The notes below the pieces were generated by a model. The model saw only the letters and a list, made by a program, of their open reading frames with translations, was not told the origin of the DNA and did no database searches. Made by a program: the position numbers and the translations under genes. Of a stretch of 22,364 nucleotides of DNA, positions 1-6,976 are shown in pieces. Position 1 is the stretch's first letter. Every line of letters starts with the position of its first letter. This DNA is from Bacillota bacterium (GTDB taxonomy: Bacteria; Bacillota; Clostridia; Acetivibrionales; Acetivibrionaceae), in the NCBI GenBank assembly GCA_023398495.1, contig JAEWSG010000217.1, positions 1 through 22,364 of the forward strand, written 5' to 3'.

Positions 1-38
1 TTGGCAGATGAATTATGCTATCCGGAATTTTAGTTTAT

Positions 39-63
39 GCAGGTCATATGTACCTGCTTTTTT
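39..63 (+). terminator. Rho-independent terminator of a gene left of the window
   Basis: A six-base stem (GCAGGT at 39-44, ACCTGC at 52-57) with a 7-nt loop is followed at once by a run of six T. It reads correctly only on the plus strand, so it most likely ends a gene upstream of this window. No coding sequence for that gene is visible here. Confidence 0.65.
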
Positions 64-207
64 CTTTTTATTTTCCCTGCAATTTATCTTGTCCAAGTTA
101 CTGACAAATAGCCTGTCCGATAACACCAGACCTAAAGGAATTAATAGGATATATTGTCAAAAGCCTTGAAACAAGAAATATAAAACAACCATAATTTCCT
201 TAACATT
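64..207. other. Intergenic, nothing recognised
   Basis: AT-rich DNA between the plus-strand terminator and the toxN terminator. I see no ORF with a ribosome binding site, no tRNA-like fold and no repeat shared with the rest of the window. Confidence 0.5.
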
Positions 208-231
208 AAAAAAACACTTGCTAACAAGTGT
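208..231 (-). terminator. Terminator downstream of toxN
   Basis: On the minus strand, ACACTTG, a four-base loop and CAAGTGT are followed by a U run (plus-strand A run at 208-213). The stem is 7 bp and perfect (214-220 with 225-231). It lies about 140 nt after the toxN stop and would end the ToxI-ToxN transcript. Confidence 0.7.
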
Positions 232-369
232 CATTTAATCTAATTTCAGCTATTCAAATATGCTCAAATACTTCATTTTAGGTTATATATAGAAAATTTG
301 CCGTTACAACTAGTTACAACTTTTAGCCTTCAAACTCTTGAAAATATCCTATTTAAATTTCATATATCT

Positions 370-957
370 TTATTCCTCAATTGGCGAAGCAGTGTCCTTT
401 GTATCTTTTATCTGCTGTAACGCTTCGTATTCTATGCATTTTTGTTCAAGAAGTTTAAAATTAACTGTATCTTTAATATATCCTATGTTATTCATATTTT
501 TTGTTTTCTGATTATGAATTACTTTTGCATTCCTAATAATAGTTTTTTTATTGCTAAAAATAAAAGATAATTCTTTTAAAACAAGAATTTTATAATTCTC
601 ATCAGGTTCATTTTCTAAATCATAATCTAATAAAGCACTATATGGTATAGGTATCATATTACTAAATTTTAAAGTTCCTTTAAGTTCATCATTTCCATTT
701 TCACCTTCAGCAACAATACGCATTATAGGAATTATACTTTTACGAATTGTTTTTACATTTTCAATATATAAATAATCTGAATCTTTAGGAGAAGATAGCG
801 GTACAAAATAGTTAAAATTATTAATTGACAGAACAATTCCAAGATATTTTCTTTCTTTACACCTATCTTCTTCTTTATTTGAAAAAACTCTTTTATCGAA
901 ATTTCTCAAAAAATTTATATATTCATCAGATACATTATATAATCTTAATTTGTCCAT
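370..957 (-). CDS. toxN: ToxN/AbiQ family endoribonuclease toxin (type III toxin-antitoxin)
   Basis: A 195-residue protein of the ToxN/AbiQ family. Such toxins cut RNA in A-rich sites and are held inactive by ToxI RNA; several members give abortive infection against phages. Visible family signatures are an N-terminal tyrosine-containing stretch (LYNVSDEYINFLRNFD), the core YLGIVLSINNFNYFVPLSSPK with the PLSSPK loop at 53-58, a central segment MIPIPYSALL, and a C-terminal NFKLLEQKCIEYE. The length fits the family, with a slightly longer C-terminal tail. The ATG at 957 is preceded by AGAGGTCAAA, a suitable ribosome binding site. Genetic context is decisive: immediately upstream are a perfect terminator hairpin, three ToxI-like repeats and a consensus promoter, the canonical ToxIN order. 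Family assignment is strong; phage-defence activity is inference from homologues. Confidence 0.93.
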   Translation of the reverse strand: MDKLRLYNVSDEYINFLRNFDKRVFSNKEEDRCKERKYLGIVLSINNFNYFVPLSSPKDSDYLYIENVKTIRKSIIPIMRIVAEGENGNDELKGTLKFSNMIPIPYSALLDYDLENEPDENYKILVLKELSFIFSNKKTIIRNAKVIHNQKTKNMNNIGYIKDTVNFKLLEQKCIEYEALQQIKDTKDTASPIEE

Positions 958-974
958 TTTGACCTCTAATAAAA

Positions 975-1001
975 TAAGGATAAAGATTTACTTTATCCTT
1001 A
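975..1001 (-). terminator. Leaky terminator between ToxI array and toxN
   Basis: A perfect 11-bp stem (975-985 with 991-1001, TAAGGATAAAG paired with CTTTATCCTTA) with a 5-nt loop is followed on the minus strand by TTTTATT. It sits between the antitoxin repeats and the toxN ribosome binding site. In characterised ToxIN loci this terminator limits read-through so that antitoxin RNA is made in excess over toxin mRNA. Confidence 0.9.
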
Positions 1002-1002
1002 C

Positions 1003-1115
1003 GATTTTACAGCATTCCACTTGTTGGTAGGAATTCACCTGATTTTACAGTTCTCATTTCTTTGGTTGAGATAACCTGATTTTACAGTGACACACTTATT
1101 GGTAGTGACTCACCT
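1003..1115 (-). ncRNA. toxI: ToxI antitoxin RNA, three tandem 37-38-nt pseudoknot repeats
   Basis: Three abutting units in transcript order: 1115-1078 (38 nt), 1077-1041 (37 nt) and 1040-1003 (38 nt). Each starts AGGT and ends CTGTAAAATC. Each can form the H-type pseudoknot of ToxI. Stem 1 is GGU (unit bases 2-4) with ACC (13-15; AACC at 11-14 in the middle unit). Stem 2 pairs bases 7-11 with 23-27 (22-26 in the middle unit). Stem 2 differs in all three units but keeps pairing: ATTCC/GGAAT, TCTCA/TGAGA, and GTCAC/GTGTC with one U-U mismatch. From memory, the units resemble Pectobacterium ToxI, which also has AGGTGA, CTACC and AAGTG in this order. The AAAAUC at unit junctions is a plausible ToxN self-processing site. 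Three units match the 3:3 ToxN-ToxI assembly known for the family. Confidence 0.92.
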
Positions 1116-1146
1116 GAATAATATACATTACATATATTACATTATT

Positions 1147-1175
1147 AGAATACCACTATTTACTTTTGTTGTCAA
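1147..1175 (-). promoter_or_regulatory. SigmaA-type promoter of toxI-toxN
   Basis: On the minus strand, a perfect TTGACA (-35, 1170-1175) is separated by exactly 17 nt from TATTCT (-10, 1147-1152). Transcription would start near 1140, about 25 nt before the first ToxI repeat. This fits a strong promoter driving excess antitoxin. Confidence 0.85.
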
Positions 1176-1274
1176 TAAAAATATTTAATTTCATGTTTTT
1201 ATTATGCTCAAAATAAATAAAATTAAACTATGTCTTAATTATAACATAAATCAACAATATTAGCCAGAGACAAA

Positions 1275-1297
1275 ACTACAATTTTTATAAATTTGTA
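1275..1297. repeat. Imperfect inverted repeat at the break of the truncated ORF
   Basis: CTACAA and TTGTAG bracket an A/T core at the point where the upstream reading frame of the truncated ORF is lost. It could be a small hairpin or a scar of a past rearrangement. Nothing in it allows a firm assignment. Confidence 0.3.
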
Positions 1298-1671
1298 GGA
1301 ATGACGGAACTAAAATCCCACATACAATCGGAAACCCACTATTTGTTGTTAAATGTCCTACATGCGGTTATCAGTTCATGGCAAGTACCGATGCTATTTT
1401 ACACTACAACAAAGTAAAGGACTTTATTTCCCTTTATAATGAGCATTTTGTACGCACTGAACCGACAAATAAAATAATAGAGGATACAGGACTCATCAGA
1501 CCTATTTTCTCATTCTTGAAATGTAACAAATATCTATCACTTGCCTTAATTTTTATACTGACAGGAATAATAGTCCTAAAAATATCACACATTTACTTCT
1601 CCCTCTTTTTTTTCGCCCTTGGACTTGTTTTTATTATTGTACACGTATTTGATCTTGGGAGTATAAATTAG
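1291..1671 (+). pseudogene. 5'-truncated remnant with a CPTCGY zinc-ribbon half and two membrane helices
   Basis: The ATG at 1378 opens a 97-residue ORF, but the same frame is open upstream to about 1291, without a normal start codon. That extension reads IGNPLFVVKCPTCGYQF directly before the ATG, including a CxxC zinc-ribbon knuckle. The protein continues with a short polar region and two hydrophobic helices (about residues 54-70 and 73-91 counted from the 1378 ATG), ending VFDLGSIN. I see no ribosome binding site in front of 1378. I read this as the 3' part of a small zinc-ribbon membrane protein whose 5' end was lost, sitting next to the toxin-antitoxin island. It could instead be a live 97-residue protein with a poor start. 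I do not recognise the family. Confidence 0.45.
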
Positions 1672-1713
1672 CCTTCACATATAAAACATCGGTAAACGGT
1701 ATTAATAATCTGG

Positions 1714-1822
1714 TCGTTCCGTTATGCTGCACTACCCCGCCCACTTAACGTGGGGTAAAAAAAATCCGTTGAAGGGAACCACAGGGTTCCCTAATGGACA
1801 AGCAATGTTATGAACGAAACGA
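1714..1822. ncRNA. Structured non-coding segment, family not recognised
   Basis: Several nested inverted repeats fall in about 110 nt without a convincing ORF. An outer stem pairs TCGTTCCGTT (1714-1723) with AACGAAACGA (1813-1822), one mismatch in ten. Hairpin 1 is ACCCC (1734-1738) with GGGGT (1752-1756), with an alternative CCCAC/GTGGG. Hairpin 2 is GGGAACC (1774-1780) with GGTTCCC (1785-1791) around ACAG, extended by TCCGTT (1765-1770) with AATGGA (1793-1798), including one G-U. It is GC-richer than its surroundings and not followed by a T run on either strand. It may be an RNA, or the end of a vanished mobile element (IS200/IS605-type ends carry comparable hairpins). Strand is undetermined. 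Confidence 0.4.
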
Positions 1823-1925
1823 ATTTATTAATTTTGTGTTCTTTATAATCGCAAGGATTTTTATCAAGCAAAACACCTGTTTCTCTATAGTAAACAGCAA
1901 CAAGATTTTATCACCTGTTGAGTAC

Positions 1926-2040
1926 TAGTGCTTTTGAACATAATTCATTTCTAGAAATGAATTATGCAAAATGCACATCCTATGTTTTTTGCTGATTAAC
2001 AAAATTAAATTCTAGAATTTAATTTTGTTAATCAGCACTA
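1926..2040 (+). mobile_element. 115-bp palindromic MITE-like element, copy 1
   Basis: The ends are a perfect 7-bp inverted repeat, TAGTGCT (1926-1932) and AGCACTA (2034-2040). If the outer TA is a target duplication, the ends are GTGCT/AGCAC, as for Tc1/IS630-type MITEs. Inside are two perfect palindromes centred on CTAG: 28 bp at 1939-1966 and 48 bp at 1990-2037. A second copy of identical length, inverted and 106/115 identical, lies at 11932-12046. No transposase is encoded. The last three bases (2038-2040) form the TAG stop codon of the neighbouring deaminase gene. Confidence 0.8.
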
Positions 2041-3348
2041 ATTCCCCAGCACTCTCTTTGAAATCTCTTTCACTTTATATTTTACCTTTTCTTCATCAAT
2101 TGTCTTAAGCACCCTGTTTTCCATTAAAACATTGCCGTCAACAATAACCGTATCAACATCCGAACCCTGGACACAATAAGCTAAAGCAGATATACAGTCG
2201 TTAACAGGAGCTATATGGGCTTTATCCATATCAATCAGCACAAGGTCTGCTTTATAGCCTTCCTGTAACCGCCCGGTTTCACCTTCAAAACCTGTTGCTT
2301 TTGCACCATTTTCAGTAGCCATCTTAAGAACATCCTCTGCACTGACCAACGTAGGCTGCATATGATGACCTTTGTGTATTAAAGCAGCTAAATGCATCTC
2401 TTCAAACATATCCAGATTATTATTGCTTGCAGCACCATCGGTACCTAACGCAACATTAATTCCTTTTTTCATCATCAAAGGCACATTTGCAATTCCACTT
2501 CCAAGTTTTAAATTGCTTGTCGGATTATGTGCTACATTAACTCCATTGTTTAGCAATACATCATAATTACTATCGGATAAATGAACGCAATGGGCAGCAA
2601 TTACAGGAACCTCAAATACTCCTGCCTTAAGACACACTTCTATAGGATCGGCTCCATAACGTTTAATAGCTTCCTCACGCTCTTTCTGCGTTTCAAGTAA
2701 ATGTATGTGAATACCAGTCCCAAGTTCCTTTGCAAGCTGTGCAGATTCAGTCAGTCCCACCTTATCACAAAGGTAAACTGAATGAATCTCGACATACACC
2801 TTTATTCTACCATCAGCTTTGTTATTCCAGTTCTTAAAATAGTCAACACAAACTGGCACCTGATTTCGAACCATCTCACTGCTACTGCCGATAAACTTAA
2901 AAGCATTTCTAGACAAATTAGCTCTCATACCTGTCTCTTCAACAGCTCTTGCAATAGTGTCCATGTAATAATACATATCTGTAAATGCCGTTGTGCCCGA
3001 CTTTATCATCTCCGCCATACCAAGCATTGTTCCCCAGTATATATCTTCCTCTGTTAACTTTGCTTCAGTGGGAATAATATTATTAAATAACCACTCCTCC
3101 AAGGAGAGATCATTGGCAAAGTTTCTCATTATGGTCATTCCACTGTGAGTATGGGTATTTATAAGCCCTGGCATTGCAAGCTTGTTTTTCCCGTCAATAA
3201 CTTTATCGGCTTTAAACTCCTTAACCGTATTTTCATTTTCGCCAATAAAATCAATGTAATTTCCCTTTATACCAATATTGGCATTCTTAATAACCTTATT
3301 TCTTTCACCCAAGGTCACAATATCTACGTTCTTAATCAGTATGTTCAT
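2038..3348 (-). CDS. mtaD: 5-methylthioadenosine/S-adenosylhomocysteine deaminase
   Basis: A 436-residue amidohydrolase that deaminates the adenine of MTA and SAH (and often adenosine) to the 6-oxopurine nucleoside. It has the TIM-barrel metal site of the family: GLINTHTHSG with H66 and H68, HIHLLET with H214, H216 and E219, AAHCVHL with H253 and H256, and GTDGAASNN with D304. The C-terminal beta-sandwich segment ending in the VIVDGNVLME stretch is also typical. Length is normal. The ATG at 3348 follows an AGAGG site. It starts 28 nt after the SAH hydrolase gene and is surely co-transcribed. Its stop codon TAG coincides with the terminal inverted repeat of the MITE-like element, so the last residues may have been altered by the insertion. 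Function within the MTA/SAH/adenosine group is likely; exact substrate preference cannot be read from sequence. Confidence 0.92.
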   Translation of the reverse strand: MNILIKNVDIVTLGERNKVIKNANIGIKGNYIDFIGENENTVKEFKADKVIDGKNKLAMPGLINTHTHSGMTIMRNFANDLSLEEWLFNNIIPTEAKLTEEDIYWGTMLGMAEMIKSGTTAFTDMYYYMDTIARAVEETGMRANLSRNAFKFIGSSSEMVRNQVPVCVDYFKNWNNKADGRIKVYVEIHSVYLCDKVGLTESAQLAKELGTGIHIHLLETQKEREEAIKRYGADPIEVCLKAGVFEVPVIAAHCVHLSDSNYDVLLNNGVNVAHNPTSNLKLGSGIANVPLMMKKGINVALGTDGAASNNNLDMFEEMHLAALIHKGHHMQPTLVSAEDVLKMATENGAKATGFEGETGRLQEGYKADLVLIDMDKAHIAPVNDCISALAYCVQGSDVDTVIVDGNVLMENRVLKTIDEEKVKYKVKEISKRVLGN

Positions 3349-3376
3349 TCTTCATAGCCTCTCATAATAAATAATC

Positions 3377-4621
3377 TTATGCCCAGCTTCCGATATATTT
3401 TATTTGTTCTTCCGTCAACTCATCTATTTTTACACCCCAGGACTTAAGTTTCATGTTTGCCACTCTTTTGTCAATCTCATCAGGAACATCAACAACTTTG
3501 CTTCCGAGATTTTTGTAATTATTAACCATATACTCCGCCGAGAGTGTCTGCAGGGCAAAACTCATATCCATTATCTCAGCCGGATGACCGTCTCCCGCTG
3601 CCAGATTAACCAATCTACCTTCAGCCAGGATATTAATCCACCTTCCATCTTCCTGCCTGTAGCCCATTATGTTTTTCCTCTGTTCCTTTTTCTCTACAGT
3701 CATTTCTTCAAGTTCAGGCAAACAGATCTCCACATCAAAGTGTCCTGCATTGCATAAGATCGCTCCATCCTTCATTGCCTTGAAATGGTCGCCATGAATA
3801 ACCCTCTTGCAGCCTGTAACTGTGATAAAAATATCTCCACGACTTGCTGCATCGTCCATCGGCATTACTTTAAAGCCGTCCATAATTGCTTCAGCGGCTT
3901 TAATAGGGTCAATCTCACAAACAATAACATTCGCCCCCATGCCCTTTGCTCTCATAGCTATTCCTTTACCGCACCATCCATAACCAACCACTACAACATC
4001 TTTAGCTGCTACAATAAGATTGGTGGTCCTGTTAATTCCATCCCACACCGATTGACCTGTACCGTACCTGTTATCAAAAAGGTACTTGCAGTAAGCATTA
4101 TTTACAGCTACCATCGGAAACTTCAATACACCTTCTTTTTCCATGGCTTTAAGCCTTATGATACCGGTAGTGGTCTCTTCGCATCCACCCATAACATGTG
4201 GCTGAAGATCACTTTTTGATGTATGTAAGAGATGAACCAAATCTCCTCCGTCATCAATAATAATATTCGGTTTGTATCCAAGTGCATTATTCAAATGCGT
4301 TTTATACTCTTCGTCGGTAGCACCATACCATGCATATACATCCAGCCCGTCACTTGCAAGAGCCGCAGCAATATCATCCTGAGTAGATAATGGATTGCTT
4401 CCAGTAACTGACACCTCAGCGCCTCCTGCAGCAAAAACTTTTGCCATGTAAGCTGTCTTTGCTTCTAGATGAACTGATACGGTAACCCTTACACCAAAAA
4501 AAGGTTTTGTTTTGGAAAATTCGTCCTCAAGACTTCTTAATATGGGCATATTTTTTCTTACCCATTCAATTTTTTGCTTTCCGGATCCAGCCAAATTAAT
4601 ATCACGAATCATGCTTCTCAT
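3377..4621 (-). CDS. ahcY: S-adenosylhomocysteine hydrolase (adenosylhomocysteinase)
   Basis: This NAD-dependent enzyme splits SAH, the product inhibitor of SAM-dependent methyltransferases, into homocysteine and adenosine. At 414 residues it is of the shorter type. Visible motifs are HLEAKTA (about 51-57), DDGGD (123-127), the substrate-domain stretch GGCEETTTG, NNAYCKYLFDNRYGTG with the catalytic Lys/Asp and flexible hinge (about 174-189), the NAD-binding GYGWCGKG (213-220), and NAGHFDVE near 291. It ends GSWA and lacks the Lys-x-x-x-Tyr tail that reaches the neighbouring NAD site in many bacterial and eukaryotic enzymes; archaeal and Thermotoga forms are similarly short. The ATG at 4621 follows a GGAGG site. 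It lies between PNP and deaminase genes with gaps of 40 and 28 nt, indicating an operon. Confidence 0.96.
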   Translation of the reverse strand: MRSMIRDINLAGSGKQKIEWVRKNMPILRSLEDEFSKTKPFFGVRVTVSVHLEAKTAYMAKVFAAGGAEVSVTGSNPLSTQDDIAAALASDGLDVYAWYGATDEEYKTHLNNALGYKPNIIIDDGGDLVHLLHTSKSDLQPHVMGGCEETTTGIIRLKAMEKEGVLKFPMVAVNNAYCKYLFDNRYGTGQSVWDGINRTTNLIVAAKDVVVVGYGWCGKGIAMRAKGMGANVIVCEIDPIKAAEAIMDGFKVMPMDDAASRGDIFITVTGCKRVIHGDHFKAMKDGAILCNAGHFDVEICLPELEEMTVEKKEQRKNIMGYRQEDGRWINILAEGRLVNLAAGDGHPAEIMDMSFALQTLSAEYMVNNYKNLGSKVVDVPDEIDKRVANMKLKSWGVKIDELTEEQIKYIGSWA

Positions 4622-4661
4622 CTGTTAAATACCTCCATATAAAATTAATAATGTTCTTTAA

Positions 4662-5486
4662 TTATACCGGCCAAATATCTATAACTTTTTTCACCACACA
4701 TGTAAAATCCATTTCAGCCTTTTTAGCTGTTTCCATTACCTCTTTGTGGTTAAGCGGCTGATTTAATATACCGGCTGCCATATTTGTAATGCAGGATATA
4801 CCCATAACATTCATTCCTGCATGTCTTGCTGTGATAACCTCCGGTACAGTTGACATACCAACAGCATCCGCTCCTAAAACATTTAACGCTCTAATTTCCG
4901 CCGGTGTCTCATACATTGGTCCTTTCGTAAAGGCATAGACACCTTCCTGCATATTGATACCAACTTCTTCAGAGGCCTTTATTAAAGCATCTCTCAGCTT
5001 CCTGCTATAAGCTTCACTCATATCAGGAAACCTTACTCCAAATTCATTAAAATTCTTACCTCTCAACGGGGAAGGTGCAAAAAAACTTATATGATCTTTT
5101 ATTATCATTAGGTCACCGGGCTTAAATGCCTTATTTATTCCCCCAGCAGCATTTGTAACAAGCAGTTCACTAATACCAAGTAGCTTAAATGTCCTTATAG
5201 CAATAACCACCTGAGAAATGTCATAACCTTCGTAGTAGTGGAATCGGCCTTTCATAGCAATTACAGGCTTATTTCCAATTTCTCCGCAGACAAGCTTACC
5301 AGCATGTCCTTCAACGGTTGATAAAGGGAAGCCTGGAATATCCTTATAATCAATTTCAACACTATTTCTTATATCATCTACAAGCGGGCCTAACCCCGAA
5401 CCTAAAATGATTGCTATCTTTGGCACTAAACCAATTTTGCTTTTAATAAATTGTGCAGTCTTGCTTAATTCTTCATAGCTGTACAT
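4662..5486 (-). CDS. Purine nucleoside phosphorylase, trimeric 6-oxopurine type
   Basis: A 274-residue type I phosphorylase that cleaves purine nucleosides with phosphate to free base plus (deoxy)ribose 1-phosphate. The motifs are ILGSGLG (27-33, phosphate loop), VEGHAGK with H61, RFHYYEGY (81-88), TNAAGG (111-116), YETPAEI with E193, MSTVPEV (211-217) and CITNMAAG with N235. The E193/N235 pair is the signature of 6-oxopurine specificity (inosine, guanosine); MTA phosphorylases carry a different residue at the Asn position. This suits a gene next to an adenosine-type deaminase, because the deaminated nucleosides are its substrates. AGGGAGG precedes the ATG at 5486. The 93-nt upstream gap may contain an AT-rich promoter, but I cannot place one with good spacing. 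Confidence 0.93.
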   Translation of the reverse strand: MYSYEELSKTAQFIKSKIGLVPKIAIILGSGLGPLVDDIRNSVEIDYKDIPGFPLSTVEGHAGKLVCGEIGNKPVIAMKGRFHYYEGYDISQVVIAIRTFKLLGISELLVTNAAGGINKAFKPGDLMIIKDHISFFAPSPLRGKNFNEFGVRFPDMSEAYSRKLRDALIKASEEVGINMQEGVYAFTKGPMYETPAEIRALNVLGADAVGMSTVPEVITARHAGMNVMGISCITNMAAGILNQPLNHKEVMETAKKAEMDFTCVVKKVIDIWPV

Positions 5487-5579
5487 AAGTTATCCTCCCT
5501 TAATAATCAGGTTAGTATAATATACCCCATTTTTACTTTTGTATTTGTTCAAAATAAAATAAACTTAATAATGCATCAT

Positions 5580-6755
5580 TTAAATATCAACTGGTTGGTT
5601 TCGATTGACATTTTTAATAAATATACCATAAAAAACAGAAATTGAAAATATAATAATTAAAGAACATAAAAGAAATACTTGCCTTATTCCGATTATATCA
5701 CTAAGCAAACCTCCGCCTATATTGCCTATAAGCTTAGATAATCCTGAAGTTATTACATAATTAAAAGTCTGACCGGATGCTTTAAGTTCTTTAGGCACTT
5801 CATTGTTTATATAATTAGCCATTGAATAAGAAAGTACTATAAAAATAAATCCGTGCATTACCTGCATTATGAGAACAATATATATGTTGCTTGTAACCCC
5901 CAACAGAAGCCACCTGATTACAGCAATAATTGCCGCACCAAGCAGAGTATATCTAATCCCAAGCTTTTCTATTATTTTATCGCCCTTAAAAAGGAAAAAC
6001 ACTTCGCTGACTGAGGCAATAAATATTGCCCATCCTAAAAGAGTACTGTCTGCACCCATATCTTTATAATATATAGAAAAAAACGCATTGTAAAACGACA
6101 GTGTAATGTGTACTGTAACTGTAAAGAATACAAGTATTATCAGTTCACGTTTTTTAAAAAGCTGCATTATGGAAATTCTATTACCTTTTGACTGGTGACC
6201 TTGAATCCTAGGCATGGAGAAAGATACCAAAAACACAAAAAGTCCAATAATAAACGAAAGAAGAAATATGCCATTTATATTTTTCTTAATCATGATTCCA
6301 GCTACAACTGAAATACATGCATATCCCATAGTTCCCGCAAATCTTATAGGCCCAAATTTCCATCTGGTTCCAGCCATATGTTCAAGTGTTATAGCATCAC
6401 TTATGGCATTTATCGGCGTTTGAAAGAATGCGAGTATTATCATCATTGCAAAAATAAAATAGTAGTTAGTCGAAAACCTGAATAGAATAATGATTGTGTT
6501 ACTTGTAAGCAGCAAAAACATTAATATACTGTTCTTTGTTTTCGCTCTGTCACTTGCAACACCCCAAACCGGTTGTGCAATTAGTGCAACAAAAGACCCC
6601 AACGCAAGCAAAACACCTATCTGTCCATTATTATAGTTAAGACTTTTCAGATAAATAGGCATAAACACACCAAAAACTGCTGTGGCCATAAAATTAAAAG
6701 CATAATATATCAAAAAACAATAAGGATAATTTTCAGAATTTTTGTAGTTTATCAA
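5580..6755 (-). CDS. MFS transporter, MFS_1-like (HcaT/LacY-like) type
   Basis: A 391-residue inner-membrane protein with about twelve hydrophobic helices and no soluble domain. The first loop carries GVASDRAKTKN, the MFS motif A region between helices 2 and 3. The stretch WKFGPIRFAGTMGYA after helix 4 is characteristic of the MFS_1-like/nucleoside-H+-symporter-like branch. The start is TTG at 6755, supported by AAAGGAG ten bases upstream and by an in-frame N-terminus; no better ATG is nearby. It is the first gene of the minus-strand salvage cluster, 93 nt ahead of PNP, so a nucleoside, base or methionine-related substrate is plausible. That is inference from context only, and it may be transcribed separately. 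Confidence 0.85.
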   Translation of the reverse strand: MINYKNSENYPYCFLIYYAFNFMATAVFGVFMPIYLKSLNYNNGQIGVLLALGSFVALIAQPVWGVASDRAKTKNSILMFLLLTSNTIIILFRFSTNYYFIFAMMIILAFFQTPINAISDAITLEHMAGTRWKFGPIRFAGTMGYACISVVAGIMIKKNINGIFLLSFIIGLFVFLVSFSMPRIQGHQSKGNRISIMQLFKKRELIILVFFTVTVHITLSFYNAFFSIYYKDMGADSTLLGWAIFIASVSEVFFLFKGDKIIEKLGIRYTLLGAAIIAVIRWLLLGVTSNIYIVLIMQVMHGFIFIVLSYSMANYINNEVPKELKASGQTFNYVITSGLSKLIGNIGGGLLSDIIGIRQVFLLCSLIIIFSISVFYGIFIKNVNRNQPVDI

Positions 6756-6814
6756 GTAGATCTTTCTCCTTTAAGAGGTTATTAAGGGATAACAAAAAAC
6801 AGTAAAGGTATTAC

Positions 6815-6844
6815 ATTATGTATTTTACACCTACTTAATTTCAA
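6815..6844 (-). promoter_or_regulatory. Probable promoter of the MFS transporter and salvage cluster
   Basis: On the minus strand, TTGAAA (6839-6844) and CATAAT (6815-6820) are separated by 18 nt; each matches the sigmaA consensus at five of six positions. It lies about 60 nt upstream of the TTG start and downstream of the spoVR hairpin. Confidence 0.55.
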
Positions 6845-6853
6845 TGTCTACAT

Positions 6854-6888
6854 AGATTTAGCTATGGCATGTAGCCATAGCTAAATCT
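6854..6888. terminator. Perfect 15-bp hairpin downstream of spoVR
   Basis: AGATTTAGCTATGGC (6854-6868) pairs without mismatch with 6874-6888 across a 5-nt loop. It lies about 90 nt after the spoVR stop, so it probably ends that transcript or protects its 3' end. No U run follows on either strand, so classic Rho-independent termination is doubtful. The core resembles the hairpin at 15136-15178. A second, weaker hairpin (AATTATCTT/AAGATAATT, 6906-6932) lies between it and spoVR. Confidence 0.45.
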
Positions 6889-6976
6889 CAAGGAATTTGA
6901 GGGACAATTATCTTAAAGCAATCAAGATAATTACCCATAATTTTGATTACTTCGTTGCATTATGCAATTACATACG

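Noticed and set aside
1003..1115. A short CRISPR array, suggested by the repeated GATTTTACAG blocks at regular spacing.
   Set aside because: The conserved parts are spread through each unit, the variable parts pair with each other inside the unit, and a toxN gene with terminator follows. This is a ToxI array; no cas genes are present.
1990..2037. The 48-bp perfect palindrome as the Rho-independent terminator of mtaD.
   Set aside because: On the minus strand it is followed by an A run, not a T run, and the same sequence occurs in the other MITE copy away from any gene end; a secondary effect on mRNA 3' ends remains possible.
2782..4219. Plus-strand ORFs overlapping mtaD and ahcY.
   Set aside because: They lie antisense to strongly conserved enzymes, have no ribosome sites and no recognisable protein features; they are shadows.
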